Assembly (NCBI GenBank): GCA_903911455.1
Contig: CAIWDQ010000490.1
Coordinates: 1-9,089, forward strand
Direction: 5' to 3'
Origin: an uncultured bacterium
GTDB taxonomy: Bacteria > Bacteroidota > Bacteroidia > Bacteroidales > JACABE01
DNA length: 9,089 nt
The position numbers and the translations under genes are program-made. The notes under the pieces are model-generated. The model worked only from the letters and a program-made list of their open reading frames with translations, was not told the origin of the DNA and made no database searches. Shown one piece after another: positions 1-6,851 of this stretch; position 1 is the stretch's first letter, and every line of letters starts with the position of its first letter.

Positions 1-50
1 CTACCGTCGATCATCCGTCCGAGCAACACTCAAAAATGAGCAAAAAATAT

Positions 51-85
51 CCGTTTTTGTACATCAAATCGATGTTCAAAAACGG
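51..85. repeat. Inverted repeat, 15-bp arms with 5-nt loop
   Basis: The arms are CCGTTTTTGTACATC (51-65) and GATGTTCAAAAACGG (71-85). They pair at 14 of 15 positions around an AAATC loop. No T-tract follows on the plus strand, so it is not a standard terminator for a rightward gene. On the minus strand the hairpin would be followed by ATATTTTTTG, which is more terminator-like, yet no leftward gene is visible to its right. It could be the 3' end signal of a gene lying left of the window or the edge of a dispersed repeat. The structure is certain and its role is not. Confidence 0.6.
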
Positions 86-186
86 AAATATTCACTTATA
101 TTAATATAATAAGATTTAAAAGCTAAAATAAAGTTGTTATTTTAGTTTAGATAAAAAAATAGAAGACATGTATTGATTTTTAATTG

Positions 187-194
187 TACATTTG
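187..194 (+). promoter_or_regulatory. Bacteroidota -7 promoter element for the 232-879 gene
   Basis: TACATTTG matches the Bacteroidota primary-sigma -7 consensus TAnnTTTG exactly. No TTG is present about 20 nt upstream, so the -33 half is missing or weak. The implied transcript would start near 200, giving a leader of about 30 nt, which is usual for this phylum. Confidence 0.55.
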
Positions 195-231
195 TAGTAA
201 TTTTTGACATTAATAATTCATAACAATAATC

Positions 232-879
232 ATGAGAAAGATTTTAATAGTTATACTTATATTATGTGTATATATAAGTATTGGGCAAATCCCATTAATG
301 GTTGACAATAAACCTAATTATGATATCAAATGCATTTTAGAAAAGAAATACAATAGTTATAAAGATACATGTTTAATTCTAATAAATAAATATAAGCATC
401 AATGGAAAAAAGAGAATTATGTTAATGTAAATGATTTAAAAATTGAAATTTTATGCTATATCTATTTAAAAAATAAAGACATTAAAATAGATAGCACAAC
501 AAATTTAATGAATGAACTTTTAGTTGACACTACTACAATTCCCTATTATATTCAATTTTATAGATATAAAAGATTCTGGGGTATTATGGATTTCGGTAAT
601 CACAATTGTCGTATTGCTGATGTATTTGATGAAACGGATGAAAGTGATAAGGGAAATAGATTTTATCATCATCAAGGATATTGTAAAGAGTTAATTGCAT
701 TTAAACCTGATTATATTTTTTATTTAAAAGGAGATAATGATGATGGGATGGTACTACAAAAAGGTAACAATATTTACTATTATGTGCCATTTAATGGAAA
801 AATAGAGCCTTTATATAAACATCTAATAGATATGGAGGAGGATGAAAAGTTATATCATGGTGTAAATAGAACAAATTAA
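232..879 (+). CDS. Secreted protein of unknown function
   Basis: This is a 215-residue protein that I do not recognise. The N-terminus (MRKILIVILILCVYISIGQ) is a short basic stretch followed by a hydrophobic core and a G18/Q19 boundary typical of Bacteroidota Sec signal peptides. Cys12 lies inside the hydrophobic core without a small residue before it, so a lipoprotein is unlikely. The mature part is rich in Tyr, Lys, Asn and Asp. It carries five cysteines (34, 47, 75, 126, 151), an acidic cluster DETDESDKG at 133-141 and a His pair at 146-147. There are no further membrane segments and no recognisable catalytic motif. It is most likely periplasmic or exported. It appears monocistronic, with a promoter element at 187-194 and a possible weak terminator at 950-976. 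Base composition looks even more AT-rich than that of the housekeeping genes to its right, which would fit an accessory or acquired gene. The start is supported by the signal peptide and the short leader. Confidence 0.75.
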   Translation: MRKILIVILILCVYISIGQIPLMVDNKPNYDIKCILEKKYNSYKDTCLILINKYKHQWKKENYVNVNDLKIEILCYIYLKNKDIKIDSTTNLMNELLVDTTTIPYYIQFYRYKRFWGIMDFGNHNCRIADVFDETDESDKGNRFYHHQGYCKELIAFKPDYIFYLKGDNDDGMVLQKGNNIYYYVPFNGKIEPLYKHLIDMEEDEKLYHGVNRTN

Positions 880-949
880 AAGGATTGATAAGATAAAAAG
901 AAGCAAGTAATAAGTTTAATAAAGTTAAAAACAACTCATTTACATGATG

Positions 950-976
950 TAAAAAGATACGAATTATATCTTTTTA
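950..976 (+). terminator. Possible weak terminator after the 232-879 gene
   Basis: AAAAAGATA (951-959) and TATCTTTTT (967-975) form a perfect 9-bp inverted repeat with a 7-nt loop. The outer T950-A976 pair extends it to 10 bp. The stem is mostly A-T and the U-run lies within the stem rather than beyond it, so termination would be weak. It sits 70 nt past the stop codon and ahead of the next promoter element, which is the expected place. Confidence 0.35.
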
Positions 977-1019
977 AATAAAAGTGAATAATAATGTTAA
1001 GTAATTCAAAAAAAAATAA

Positions 1020-1027
1020 TACTTTTG
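1020..1027 (+). promoter_or_regulatory. Bacteroidota -7 promoter element for the TPR gene
   Basis: TACTTTTG matches TAnnTTTG. Twenty nucleotides upstream lies TTA (997-999), one base from the -33 consensus TTG. The distance to the ATG at 1048 is about 20 nt, leaving a short leader of roughly 12-15 nt. Confidence 0.6.
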
Positions 1028-1047
1028 CAAACTAAAATATTTTAAAT

Positions 1048-1737
1048 ATGGCAAAGAAACACGATAATACTGAAGGCAAAATATTAGCTGTAGAAGAAGC
1101 GTTAGGCAGAACAGAACAATTTATAGAAAGAAATCAAAAGGTTATACTTATTGTAGTCGGAATTATAATTGTTTTTGTTTTAGGTTATTTCGGTTCTAAG
1201 AAATTTTATTTCGAACCAAAAGAGACAAAGGCTCATAGCGAAATGTTTTATGCTGAAAAATATTTCGAACTAGATTCATTAAATCAAGCTCTAAATGGTG
1301 ATGGAGAACATGTAGGTTTTCTTGATATTATTGATAATTACGGAATGACTGATGCTGCTAATTTGGCAAAATATTACACAGGTATTATTTATCTGAAACA
1401 ACATAAATTTGATGATGCTATTACTTATCTTAAAAAATATAGCGGAAAAGATCAGATAATTAGTTCTGTTGCATTAGGCTCAATCGGAGATGCATATATG
1501 GAACAAAATGATGCAGAAAATGCTCTTAAATATTATCTACAGGCTGTTGATAAAAATGATAATAATTTCACTGCACCACAGTATTTAATGAAAGCAGGAT
1601 TTGTATATGAAGAAAAAGGTGATTGGACTAATGCATTAAAAATGTATGAACAGATAAAGAAAGATCATTATAAATCACAAGAATTTAGAGAAGTAGACAA
1701 ACTTATTGCAAGAGCAAAAGGGATGTTAAATCAATAA
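1048..1737 (+). CDS. Membrane-anchored tetratricopeptide repeat protein
   Basis: This 229-residue protein has a charged N-terminal segment (1-31) and one strongly hydrophobic helix at about 32-49 (VILIVVGIIIVFVLGYFG). The remainder is soluble and alpha-helical. TPR-type helix pairs are visible at about 104-133 (AKYYTGIIYLKQHKFDDAI), 138-171 (ALGSIGDAYMEQNDAENALK) and 175-208 (LMKAGFVYEEKGDWTNALK), each with the usual small and aromatic spacing. The plan of a short cytoplasmic tail, one membrane helix and periplasmic TPRs is that of YfgM, which associates with SecYEG and PpiD in E. coli. Low similarity means the shared role is only a suggestion. From memory, such a gene commonly sits just before ribH in Bacteroidota, as here. 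TPRs bind protein partners, and no catalytic motif is seen. The gene has its own promoter element and ends at a strong terminator. Confidence 0.85.
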   Translation: MAKKHDNTEGKILAVEEALGRTEQFIERNQKVILIVVGIIIVFVLGYFGSKKFYFEPKETKAHSEMFYAEKYFELDSLNQALNGDGEHVGFLDIIDNYGMTDAANLAKYYTGIIYLKQHKFDDAITYLKKYSGKDQIISSVALGSIGDAYMEQNDAENALKYYLQAVDKNDNNFTAPQYLMKAGFVYEEKGDWTNALKMYEQIKKDHYKSQEFREVDKLIARAKGMLNQ

Positions 1738-1761
1738 TTACACTTTAATAATTAATTGGAT

Positions 1762-1804
1762 AGGCAATTTGCAATATAAATAAGCAAATTGCCTTTTCTT
1801 TTTT
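1762..1804 (+). terminator. Strong intrinsic terminator between the TPR gene and ribH
   Basis: The arms AGGCAATTTGC (1762-1772) and GCAAATTGCCT (1784-1794) pair perfectly over 11 bp around an 11-nt loop. A T-rich tract (TTTTCTTTTTT) runs from 1794 to 1804. It ends the TPR transcript 24 nt after its stop. It lies only 22 nt before the ribH start, with no consensus promoter in between. Confidence 0.9.
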
Positions 1805-1826
1805 CATAACAATCAAAAAACAAATT

Positions 1827-2321
1827 ATGGCTTCAAGTTTAAAGAATTTATCAGATTATAATCAAAACACATTACCTAAAGCTGATGATATGAAGATCGG
1901 CATCGTAGTATCGGAATGGAATACCGAAATTACTGATGCACTTGCCGAAGGTGCTTATCAATCTTTAATTGAAAACGGTGTTAAAGAAGACAATATTATT
2001 ATTAAGAAGGTTCCCGGAAGTTTTGAATTAGTTTTAGGAGCACAATTAATGCTTGAAAACGCTGAAGTTGATTCAGTGATATGTCTGGGATGTGTGATAC
2101 AAGGAGAAACCCGCCATTTTGATTTTATTTGTGATGCTGTAGCTAATGGTATAATGAAATTAAATACTGTATATAATTGCCCTGTTATTTTTGGCGTTTT
2201 AACAACAAATACACAAGAACAAGCAAAAGACCGTTCGGGAGGAAAACATGGCAACAAAGGTATTGAAGCAGCTATTACAGCCATAAAGATGGTCGGCTTA
2301 GTAAATGAGCTAGAAAAGTAA
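1827..2321 (+). CDS. ribH: 6,7-dimethyl-8-ribityllumazine synthase
   Basis: This enzyme condenses 5-amino-6-ribitylamino-uracil with 3,4-dihydroxy-2-butanone 4-phosphate to give lumazine, the penultimate step of riboflavin synthesis in the cytoplasm. The 164-residue length is typical. Family motifs occur in order. SEWN (29-32) is the substrate-stacking site, where Trp31 takes the place of the Phe in Bacillus RibH. VPGSFE (62-67) follows, then GCVIQGETRHFDF (88-100) with the catalytic His97. GVLTTNTQEQAKDR (123-136) carries the phosphate-binding Arg136, followed by GNKG (142-145). An N-terminal extension of about 20 residues precedes the core, as in many homologues. The proteins of this family assemble into pentamers or 60-mer shells. 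The gene lies 18 nt before fmt and the two are probably cotranscribed. No FMN riboswitch or promoter consensus is visible upstream. Confidence 0.97.
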   Translation: MASSLKNLSDYNQNTLPKADDMKIGIVVSEWNTEITDALAEGAYQSLIENGVKEDNIIIKKVPGSFELVLGAQLMLENAEVDSVICLGCVIQGETRHFDFICDAVANGIMKLNTVYNCPVIFGVLTTNTQEQAKDRSGGKHGNKGIEAAITAIKMVGLVNELEK

Positions 2322-2339
2322 ATTTAAAACTGTTGTATT

Positions 2340-3344
2340 ATGAGAATTATTTTCATGGGGACACCCCAATTTGCAGTTGCTTCATTAGAGATTCTTTTAA
2401 AAAACAATTATAATGTAGTTGCAGTAGTTACAACACCTGATAAACCTTCGGGAAGAGGCCAGAAATTAACTGCTTCACCGGTCAAGCAATTCGCAATAGA
2501 AAATAATATAACTGTATTACAACCTGAGAAATTAAATGAAGAAACATTTATTGAAACTATAAAAGAAATAAACCCGGACTTACAAATTGTAGTAGCTTTC
2601 AGAAAACTACCAAAAGTATTATGGCAGTTACCTCCTGTCGGAACATTTAATCTGCATGCATCCCTCCTACCCGACTATCGTGGTGCAGCTCCAATGAATT
2701 GGGCCATCATTAATGGAGAAACTGAAACTGGACTTACAACTTTCTTTTTAAATGAAAATATTGATGAAGGAAAAATCCTTCTAACAAAACATATTTCAAT
2801 AGACGAAGAATGGAGTTTAGGAGAGTTGCATGACGAAATGATGGTTAAAGGGGCAGAATTAGTTATTAAGACTGTAAAAGCGATAGAGAACCAAAAAGTA
2901 ACTCCGGTTGATCAACATTCAATTATATTAAATGATAGAGTTATTAATAAAGCCCCAAAAATCTTTAAGGATGATTGCAGGATAAACTGGAATAACAAGG
3001 CAAAAGATGTTGTTAATTTAATAAGAGGTTTAAGCCCGGTTCCAACAGCATTTACCGAGTTAATATCATCTCTTGATAGTATAGAATTCTATTTAAAGAT
3101 TTATAAAGCATCTTACGAATTAACTGATCATTCTTTTGAAGTTGGAAAACTATTTACCGATAATAAAACGTATATCAAAATAACCACAGCTGATGGCTAC
3201 GTAAATCTAATAGATATTCAACTTGCCGGAAAAAAGAGAATGAATGTTACTGATTTTCTTAGAGGATTTACATTAAAAGATAAATTTCAAGTAATGAAAT
3301 TGGGATTCTCTAAAAACAAATCGCTTAAAATAACTACAAAATAA
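2340..3344 (+). CDS. fmt: Methionyl-tRNA formyltransferase
   Basis: Fmt transfers a formyl group from 10-formyl-tetrahydrofolate to methionine on initiator tRNA, allowing bacterial translation initiation. The N-terminal Rossmann-type domain starts with MRIIFMGTPQFAV. The basic loop TPDKPSGRGQ lies at 32-41. The catalytic triad is Asn104 and His106 in NLHASLLPDYRGAAP, and Asp142 in NENIDEGKIL. The linker carries KAPKI (204-208), and the C-terminal tRNA-binding OB-like domain spans about 205-310, ending in GKKRMNVTDFLRGF. At 334 residues it is about 20 longer than E. coli Fmt (315). The excess is a basic tail after residue 310 (LKDKFQ...KSLKITTK). The stretch AFRKLP (86-91) is a mild variant of the usual AFRMLP. 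It follows ribH by 18 nt. No clear terminator is seen after its stop. Confidence 0.97.
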   Translation: MRIIFMGTPQFAVASLEILLKNNYNVVAVVTTPDKPSGRGQKLTASPVKQFAIENNITVLQPEKLNEETFIETIKEINPDLQIVVAFRKLPKVLWQLPPVGTFNLHASLLPDYRGAAPMNWAIINGETETGLTTFFLNENIDEGKILLTKHISIDEEWSLGELHDEMMVKGAELVIKTVKAIENQKVTPVDQHSIILNDRVINKAPKIFKDDCRINWNNKAKDVVNLIRGLSPVPTAFTELISSLDSIEFYLKIYKASYELTDHSFEVGKLFTDNKTYIKITTADGYVNLIDIQLAGKKRMNVTDFLRGFTLKDKFQVMKLGFSKNKSLKITTK

Positions 3345-3361
3345 GCATAAAACAACTAAAG

Positions 3362-3390
3362 TTATTAACAAATCAGCTAATTTATTAACA
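3362..3390. repeat. Tandem direct repeat TTATTAACA, 20-bp spacing, upstream of the HU promoter
   Basis: TTATTAACA occurs at 3362-3370 and again at 3382-3390, start to start 20 bp, which is close to two helical turns. An inverted TGTTAA follows at 3405-3410. The set ends 7 bp before the -33 element of the HU promoter. Same-face spacing is what a regulator site could look like, but the bases are A/T-biased and chance is possible. Confidence 0.4.
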
Positions 3391-3416
3391 TTTTTGCATT
3401 TTTTTGTTAAAAAAGC

Positions 3417-3447
3417 TTGACTTTCTTGATTTTTATTATTATATTTG
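3417..3447 (+). promoter_or_regulatory. Strong Bacteroidota promoter for the HU gene
   Basis: A -33 TTG (3417-3419) and a -7 TATATTTG (3440-3447) are separated by 20 nt. This agrees with the phylum consensus TTTG-N19-21-TAnnTTTG. It is the only promoter in the window with both halves matching. The transcript should begin near 3454, giving a leader of about 40 A/T-rich nucleotides. Confidence 0.85.
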
Positions 3448-3493
3448 CACCTCAAATTAGTAATTAAACAATTTATAATTAAAAAAATTAAAA

Positions 3494-3766
3494 ATGAACA
3501 AAGCTGAGTTAATCCATGCTATGGCAGCAGAAGCAAAAATGACAAAAATTGAAACTAAAAAAGTTTTAGAAGCTTTTATTACAACAGTTTCTAAATCTTT
3601 AAAAAAAGGTGACAGAGTTGCTTTAATTGGTTTCGGAACTTTTAATGTTGTTAAAAGAGTTGCTAGAAAAGGACGTAATCCTCAAACCGGCAAAGAAATT
3701 AAAATTGCAGCAAAAAAAGTTGTTAAATTTAAAGTAGGTTCTGCTCTAGCTGGAAAAGTAAAATAA
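3494..3766 (+). CDS. hup: HU-family DNA-binding protein
   Basis: This 90-residue protein is the exact size of HU. HU dimers bend and compact DNA in the nucleoid and assist replication, recombination and repair. The N-terminal helical dimerisation part is MNKAELIHAMAAEAK through KSLKKGD (1-40). It is followed by the family signature GFGTFNVVKRVARKGRNPQT (46-65) at the base of the beta arm, with the DNA-intercalating Pro63 in RNPQTG. The C-terminal part is rich in Lys (KIAAKKVVKFKVG). The sequence is closer to HU than to IHF. It is monocistronic, with a full consensus promoter at 3417-3447 and a very strong terminator at 3782-3817, consistent with an abundant product. Many A-rich codons occur near the start, usual for translation in this phylum. 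Confidence 0.96.
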   Translation: MNKAELIHAMAAEAKMTKIETKKVLEAFITTVSKSLKKGDRVALIGFGTFNVVKRVARKGRNPQTGKEIKIAAKKVVKFKVGSALAGKVK

Positions 3767-3781
3767 ACTTTTACTTTATTT

Positions 3782-3817
3782 AAAAAAAAGTCCCGTTAGT
3801 AGCGGGACTTTTTTTTT
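3782..3817 (+). terminator. Strong intrinsic terminator after the HU gene
   Basis: The GC-rich core GTCCCG (3790-3795) pairs with CGGGAC (3803-3808) around TTAGTAG. Outside it, A8 (3782-3789) faces the T-run (3809-3817), giving a stem of up to 14 bp. The A-tract/T-tract symmetry means it could also stop transcription from the other side. Confidence 0.93.
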
Positions 3818-3852
3818 GGTTAAAATGCAAAATAATACTAAATAATTTAACG

Positions 3853-3860
3853 TATCTTTG
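3853..3860 (+). promoter_or_regulatory. Bacteroidota -7 promoter element for the GH3-serine hydrolase operon
   Basis: TATCTTTG fits TAnnTTTG exactly. No TTG is found 19-21 nt upstream. A transcript would begin near 3867, so an ATG at 3876 would have almost no leader while the ATG at 3894 would have about 27 nt. This helps decide the start of the downstream gene. Confidence 0.65.
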
Positions 3861-3893
3861 CAGGATTAATTTAAAATGCAATTGCTTCAACTA

Positions 3894-6848
3894 ATGAAGA
3901 ACTTATTACTAAAACTCTTATTACTTCTTATTATTCCTGTAAATATTTATTCGCAGGTACATTTAAACGACAGCAAAACCGATCTAAATAAACAAAGATG
4001 GGTTGATTCAGTATTTAACTCTTTAGCTATCGAACAACGTATAGCCCAATTAATGGTTATTCGTTCTTTTTCTGATAGGGATACTATCTATTATGATACC
4101 ATCGCAAAGCATATTGCAAAGTATAATATTGGAGGAGTTTGCTTTTTTAAAGGGAGTCCTACTTCAGAGGCGGGTACAACTAATTACTATCAAAAATTTG
4201 CTAAAACACCATTACTAATTTCTATTGATGGCGAATGGGGACTTGCAATGCGTCTTGACAGTACTGTTTATTTTCCACGTCAGATGACACTGGGGGCTTT
4301 GGAAAAAGATGATTTAATATATAAACTGGGCTGTGAGGTAGCTAATCAATGTAAAACACTTGGAATACATATAAACTTTGCTCCTGTTGCTGATATTAAT
4401 AGTAATCCACGAAATCCTATTATTAACAGTCGTTCGTTTGGAGAAGATAAAGTTAAGGTTGCACGTAAATCTGTGGCTTATATGAAAGGTATGCAGAACT
4501 GTGGTTTAATTACTTCAGCCAAACATTTCCCCGGTCATGGTGATACTGACTCAGATTCACACCTTAAACTACCTGTTATTAATCATTCAAAAGAAATGAT
4601 AGACACCCTTGATCTTTATCCTTTCAAGGAACTTATTAAAAACGGTCTGAATGGATTGATGGTTGCTCATTTATATATCCCTTCATTAGATTCAATTAAA
4701 AATACACCTTCTACTCTTTCTAAAACTATAGTTACTGATATACTTAGAAAGGATCTTGGCTTTAAAGGTTTAATATTTACTGATGCTTTAGAGATGAAAG
4801 CAGTAGCAGGTAATTATAAAAAAGGAGAGGTTGAAGTTAAGGCTTTACAGGCAGGTAATGATGTCCTTCTATTACCCGAAAATATTGAAGTTGCAATCAA
4901 ATCAATTAAACTTGCGTTAGATAGTAATCTTATTTCGCAAGAAGATTTTAATAATAAGTGTAAAAAAGTACTATCATATAAGTATGATGCAGGTCTTAAC
5001 CATTTTAAAAATATTAATACTGATAATCTTTTTCAGAAACTAAATAATAGAACTTCTGATGTGCTATGTACCGAGATATATAGAGATGCGCTTACATTAG
5101 TTAAGAATGAAAATAATATAATCCCATTAAAAAACACTGAGAATTATAACATCGCTGTATTATCAATAGGCGAAACTTCTTTAAGTATATTTCAACAAAC
5201 AATAGGGAAGTATACAAGAGCACAAAATTACAATCTTCCTAAGGAATTTAATGCTCATCAAATAGAAAACTTAGTTCAGGAACTATCAAAATACAGTTTG
5301 GTTATTGTTGGAGTTCATAATACTAACAGTCATTTTGAGACTAACTTCGGCATGTCAAAGCAAACTTTCGAACTGGTTGAAAAGCTTTCTAAAAAGACTA
5401 AAGTAATTTTGGATATTTTTGGTTATCCTTATACTTTAAGTTTATTTAATGATAAAAATATTCAGGCAATTATCATCTCTTATCAAGACAAACCTCAATC
5501 TCAAAACACATCTGCGCAATTAATATTTGGCGGAACCGAGGCTAAAGGCATACTCCCTGTTACTATCAATGAAAATTATCCTTTAAATCATAGTTTAAAA
5601 ACTAATAGGATTCGTTTAGGCTATTATATGCCCGAAGAATTGAATTTAGACAATAATATCCTTACTAAAATTGATTCTATCGCATTAAATGGGATTAAAG
5701 AGAAAGCTTTTCCAGGCTGTCAGATAGTAGCTGCAAAGGATGGTAAGGTATTTTACCAGAAATCTTTTGGAACTAAAACCTATCAAGATCTTACTCCTGT
5801 TGATGATACTAATATTTATGATCTGGCTTCCTTAACAAAGGTTACTGCTACTACTCTTGCAATGATGAAACTTTACCAACAAGGTAAGATTGATCTGGAT
5901 AAGAAGCTGTCAGAATATTTGAAGTATCTTAAGCGAACTAATAAGAAAGATATTACCATAAGAAAAGTCATGACTCATCAGGCCAGACTTAAGCCTTGGA
6001 TAGCTTTCTATAAAAAAACATTAGTTAACGGACAGCTTGATACTAATTACTATACAAAGGTGCAGACTTTAAAGAACAACATTAAAGTTGCTGATAGTAT
6101 TTACTTAAGAGATGATTATAAAGATAGTATTATTAAAGCTATTGTTGATTCTGATTTGCTTGACAAGGAGGAATACGTATATAGTGATTTAGGTTTTTAT
6201 CTATTAAGGGAATTAGTTGAGAAGATTACAAAGCAAACTTTTGAACAATTTCTGAATGAACAATTCTATATCCCTCTTGGTTTAAATAATACGTTTTTTA
6301 ATCCTTTAAATCATCAGACATTGGCTAATATTATACCAACTGAAAACGACAATGAGTTCCGGAAGCAATTAGTTCATGGATATGTACATGATCAGGGTGC
6401 AGCTATGATGGGTGGTATATCAGGACATGCTGGTTTGTTTTCAAATGCAGGTGAACTCGCTGTTATCTTTCAAATGCTTTTGCAGAAAGGAACATATGCA
6501 GGACATAAATATCTTGATACTGCAACAGTAGAGCTCTTCACTCGTCAACAATTCCCTTTAACTTTAAATCGTCGTGCGCTTGGTTTTGACAGACAAACTA
6601 AAACACCTACTAATAATGGACCTGTTTGTATAAGTGCTTCTCAACAAAGCTATGGACATTCGGGTTTTACAGGCACTTATGTTTGGGTTGATCCTAAAGA
6701 GAATCTTGTTTATATATTTTTATCTAACAGAGTTAATCCTGATGCAGATAATCATAAGTTAGCTGATTTTAATATCAGAACTAATATACATCAGATATTA
6801 TATGATGCAATAAATGCGAGTAAAAAACAAAACACAATTAAAAATTAA
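3894..6848 (+). CDS. Exported GH3 (NagZ-like) beta-N-acetylhexosaminidase fused to a beta-lactamase-fold serine hydrolase
   Basis: Residues are numbered from the upstream ATG at 3876 (990 aa). I prefer the ATG at 3894 (Met7; 984 aa), because MKNLLLKLLLLLIIP then forms a normal signal peptide, cut near YS26/Q27, and the leader has a workable length. A GH3 catalytic barrel spans about 38-370. KHFPGHGDTDSDSH (216-229) holds the NagZ-type Asp227/His229 acid-base dyad, and FTDALEMKA holds the nucleophile Asp303. An alpha/beta GH3 second domain spans about 400-565 (FGGTEAKGILPV). A serine hydrolase domain runs from about 595 to the end, with SLTK (Ser652, Lys655), YSD (Tyr769) and HSG (His928). All catalytic residues are present. 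By family knowledge it should remove terminal GlcNAc from cell-wall fragments. The second domain resembles Bacillus AmiE (YbbE), an amidase encoded beside NagZ, so a two-step muropeptide enzyme is inferred. A DD-peptidase or esterase activity is the alternative. It acts in the periplasm and is followed after 3 nt by a membrane protein gene. Confidence 0.92.
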   Translation: MKNLLLKLLLLLIIPVNIYSQVHLNDSKTDLNKQRWVDSVFNSLAIEQRIAQLMVIRSFSDRDTIYYDTIAKHIAKYNIGGVCFFKGSPTSEAGTTNYYQKFAKTPLLISIDGEWGLAMRLDSTVYFPRQMTLGALEKDDLIYKLGCEVANQCKTLGIHINFAPVADINSNPRNPIINSRSFGEDKVKVARKSVAYMKGMQNCGLITSAKHFPGHGDTDSDSHLKLPVINHSKEMIDTLDLYPFKELIKNGLNGLMVAHLYIPSLDSIKNTPSTLSKTIVTDILRKDLGFKGLIFTDALEMKAVAGNYKKGEVEVKALQAGNDVLLLPENIEVAIKSIKLALDSNLISQEDFNNKCKKVLSYKYDAGLNHFKNINTDNLFQKLNNRTSDVLCTEIYRDALTLVKNENNIIPLKNTENYNIAVLSIGETSLSIFQQTIGKYTRAQNYNLPKEFNAHQIENLVQELSKYSLVIVGVHNTNSHFETNFGMSKQTFELVEKLSKKTKVILDIFGYPYTLSLFNDKNIQAIIISYQDKPQSQNTSAQLIFGGTEAKGILPVTINENYPLNHSLKTNRIRLGYYMPEELNLDNNILTKIDSIALNGIKEKAFPGCQIVAAKDGKVFYQKSFGTKTYQDLTPVDDTNIYDLASLTKVTATTLAMMKLYQQGKIDLDKKLSEYLKYLKRTNKKDITIRKVMTHQARLKPWIAFYKKTLVNGQLDTNYYTKVQTLKNNIKVADSIYLRDDYKDSIIKAIVDSDLLDKEEYVYSDLGFYLLRELVEKITKQTFEQFLNEQFYIPLGLNNTFFNPLNHQTLANIIPTENDNEFRKQLVHGYVHDQGAAMMGGISGHAGLFSNAGELAVIFQMLLQKGTYAGHKYLDTATVELFTRQQFPLTLNRRALGFDRQTKTPTNNGPVCISASQQSYGHSGFTGTYVWVDPKENLVYIFLSNRVNPDADNHKLADFNIRTNIHQILYDAINASKKQNTIKN

Positions 6849-6851
6849 ACT

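Noticed and set aside
1..39. Possible C-terminal tail of an upstream gene (frame 1 stops at 37-39)
   Set aside because: The other two plus frames are also open for a similar length and only 12 codons are visible, so no frame can be preferred.
1738..1826. FMN riboswitch before ribH
   Set aside because: The region is A/T-rich and only 89 nt long. None of the conserved FMN-aptamer blocks can be seen; the hairpin is a simple terminator.
1958..2284. 108-codon open frame on the minus strand
   Set aside because: It lies entirely opposite ribH, whose protein motifs are unmistakable. It has no promoter or recognisable protein features.
3273..3455. 60-codon open frame on the minus strand
   Set aside because: It overlaps the end of fmt and the HU promoter region in antisense. 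The translation shows no coherent family or signal sequence pattern that outweighs the overlap.
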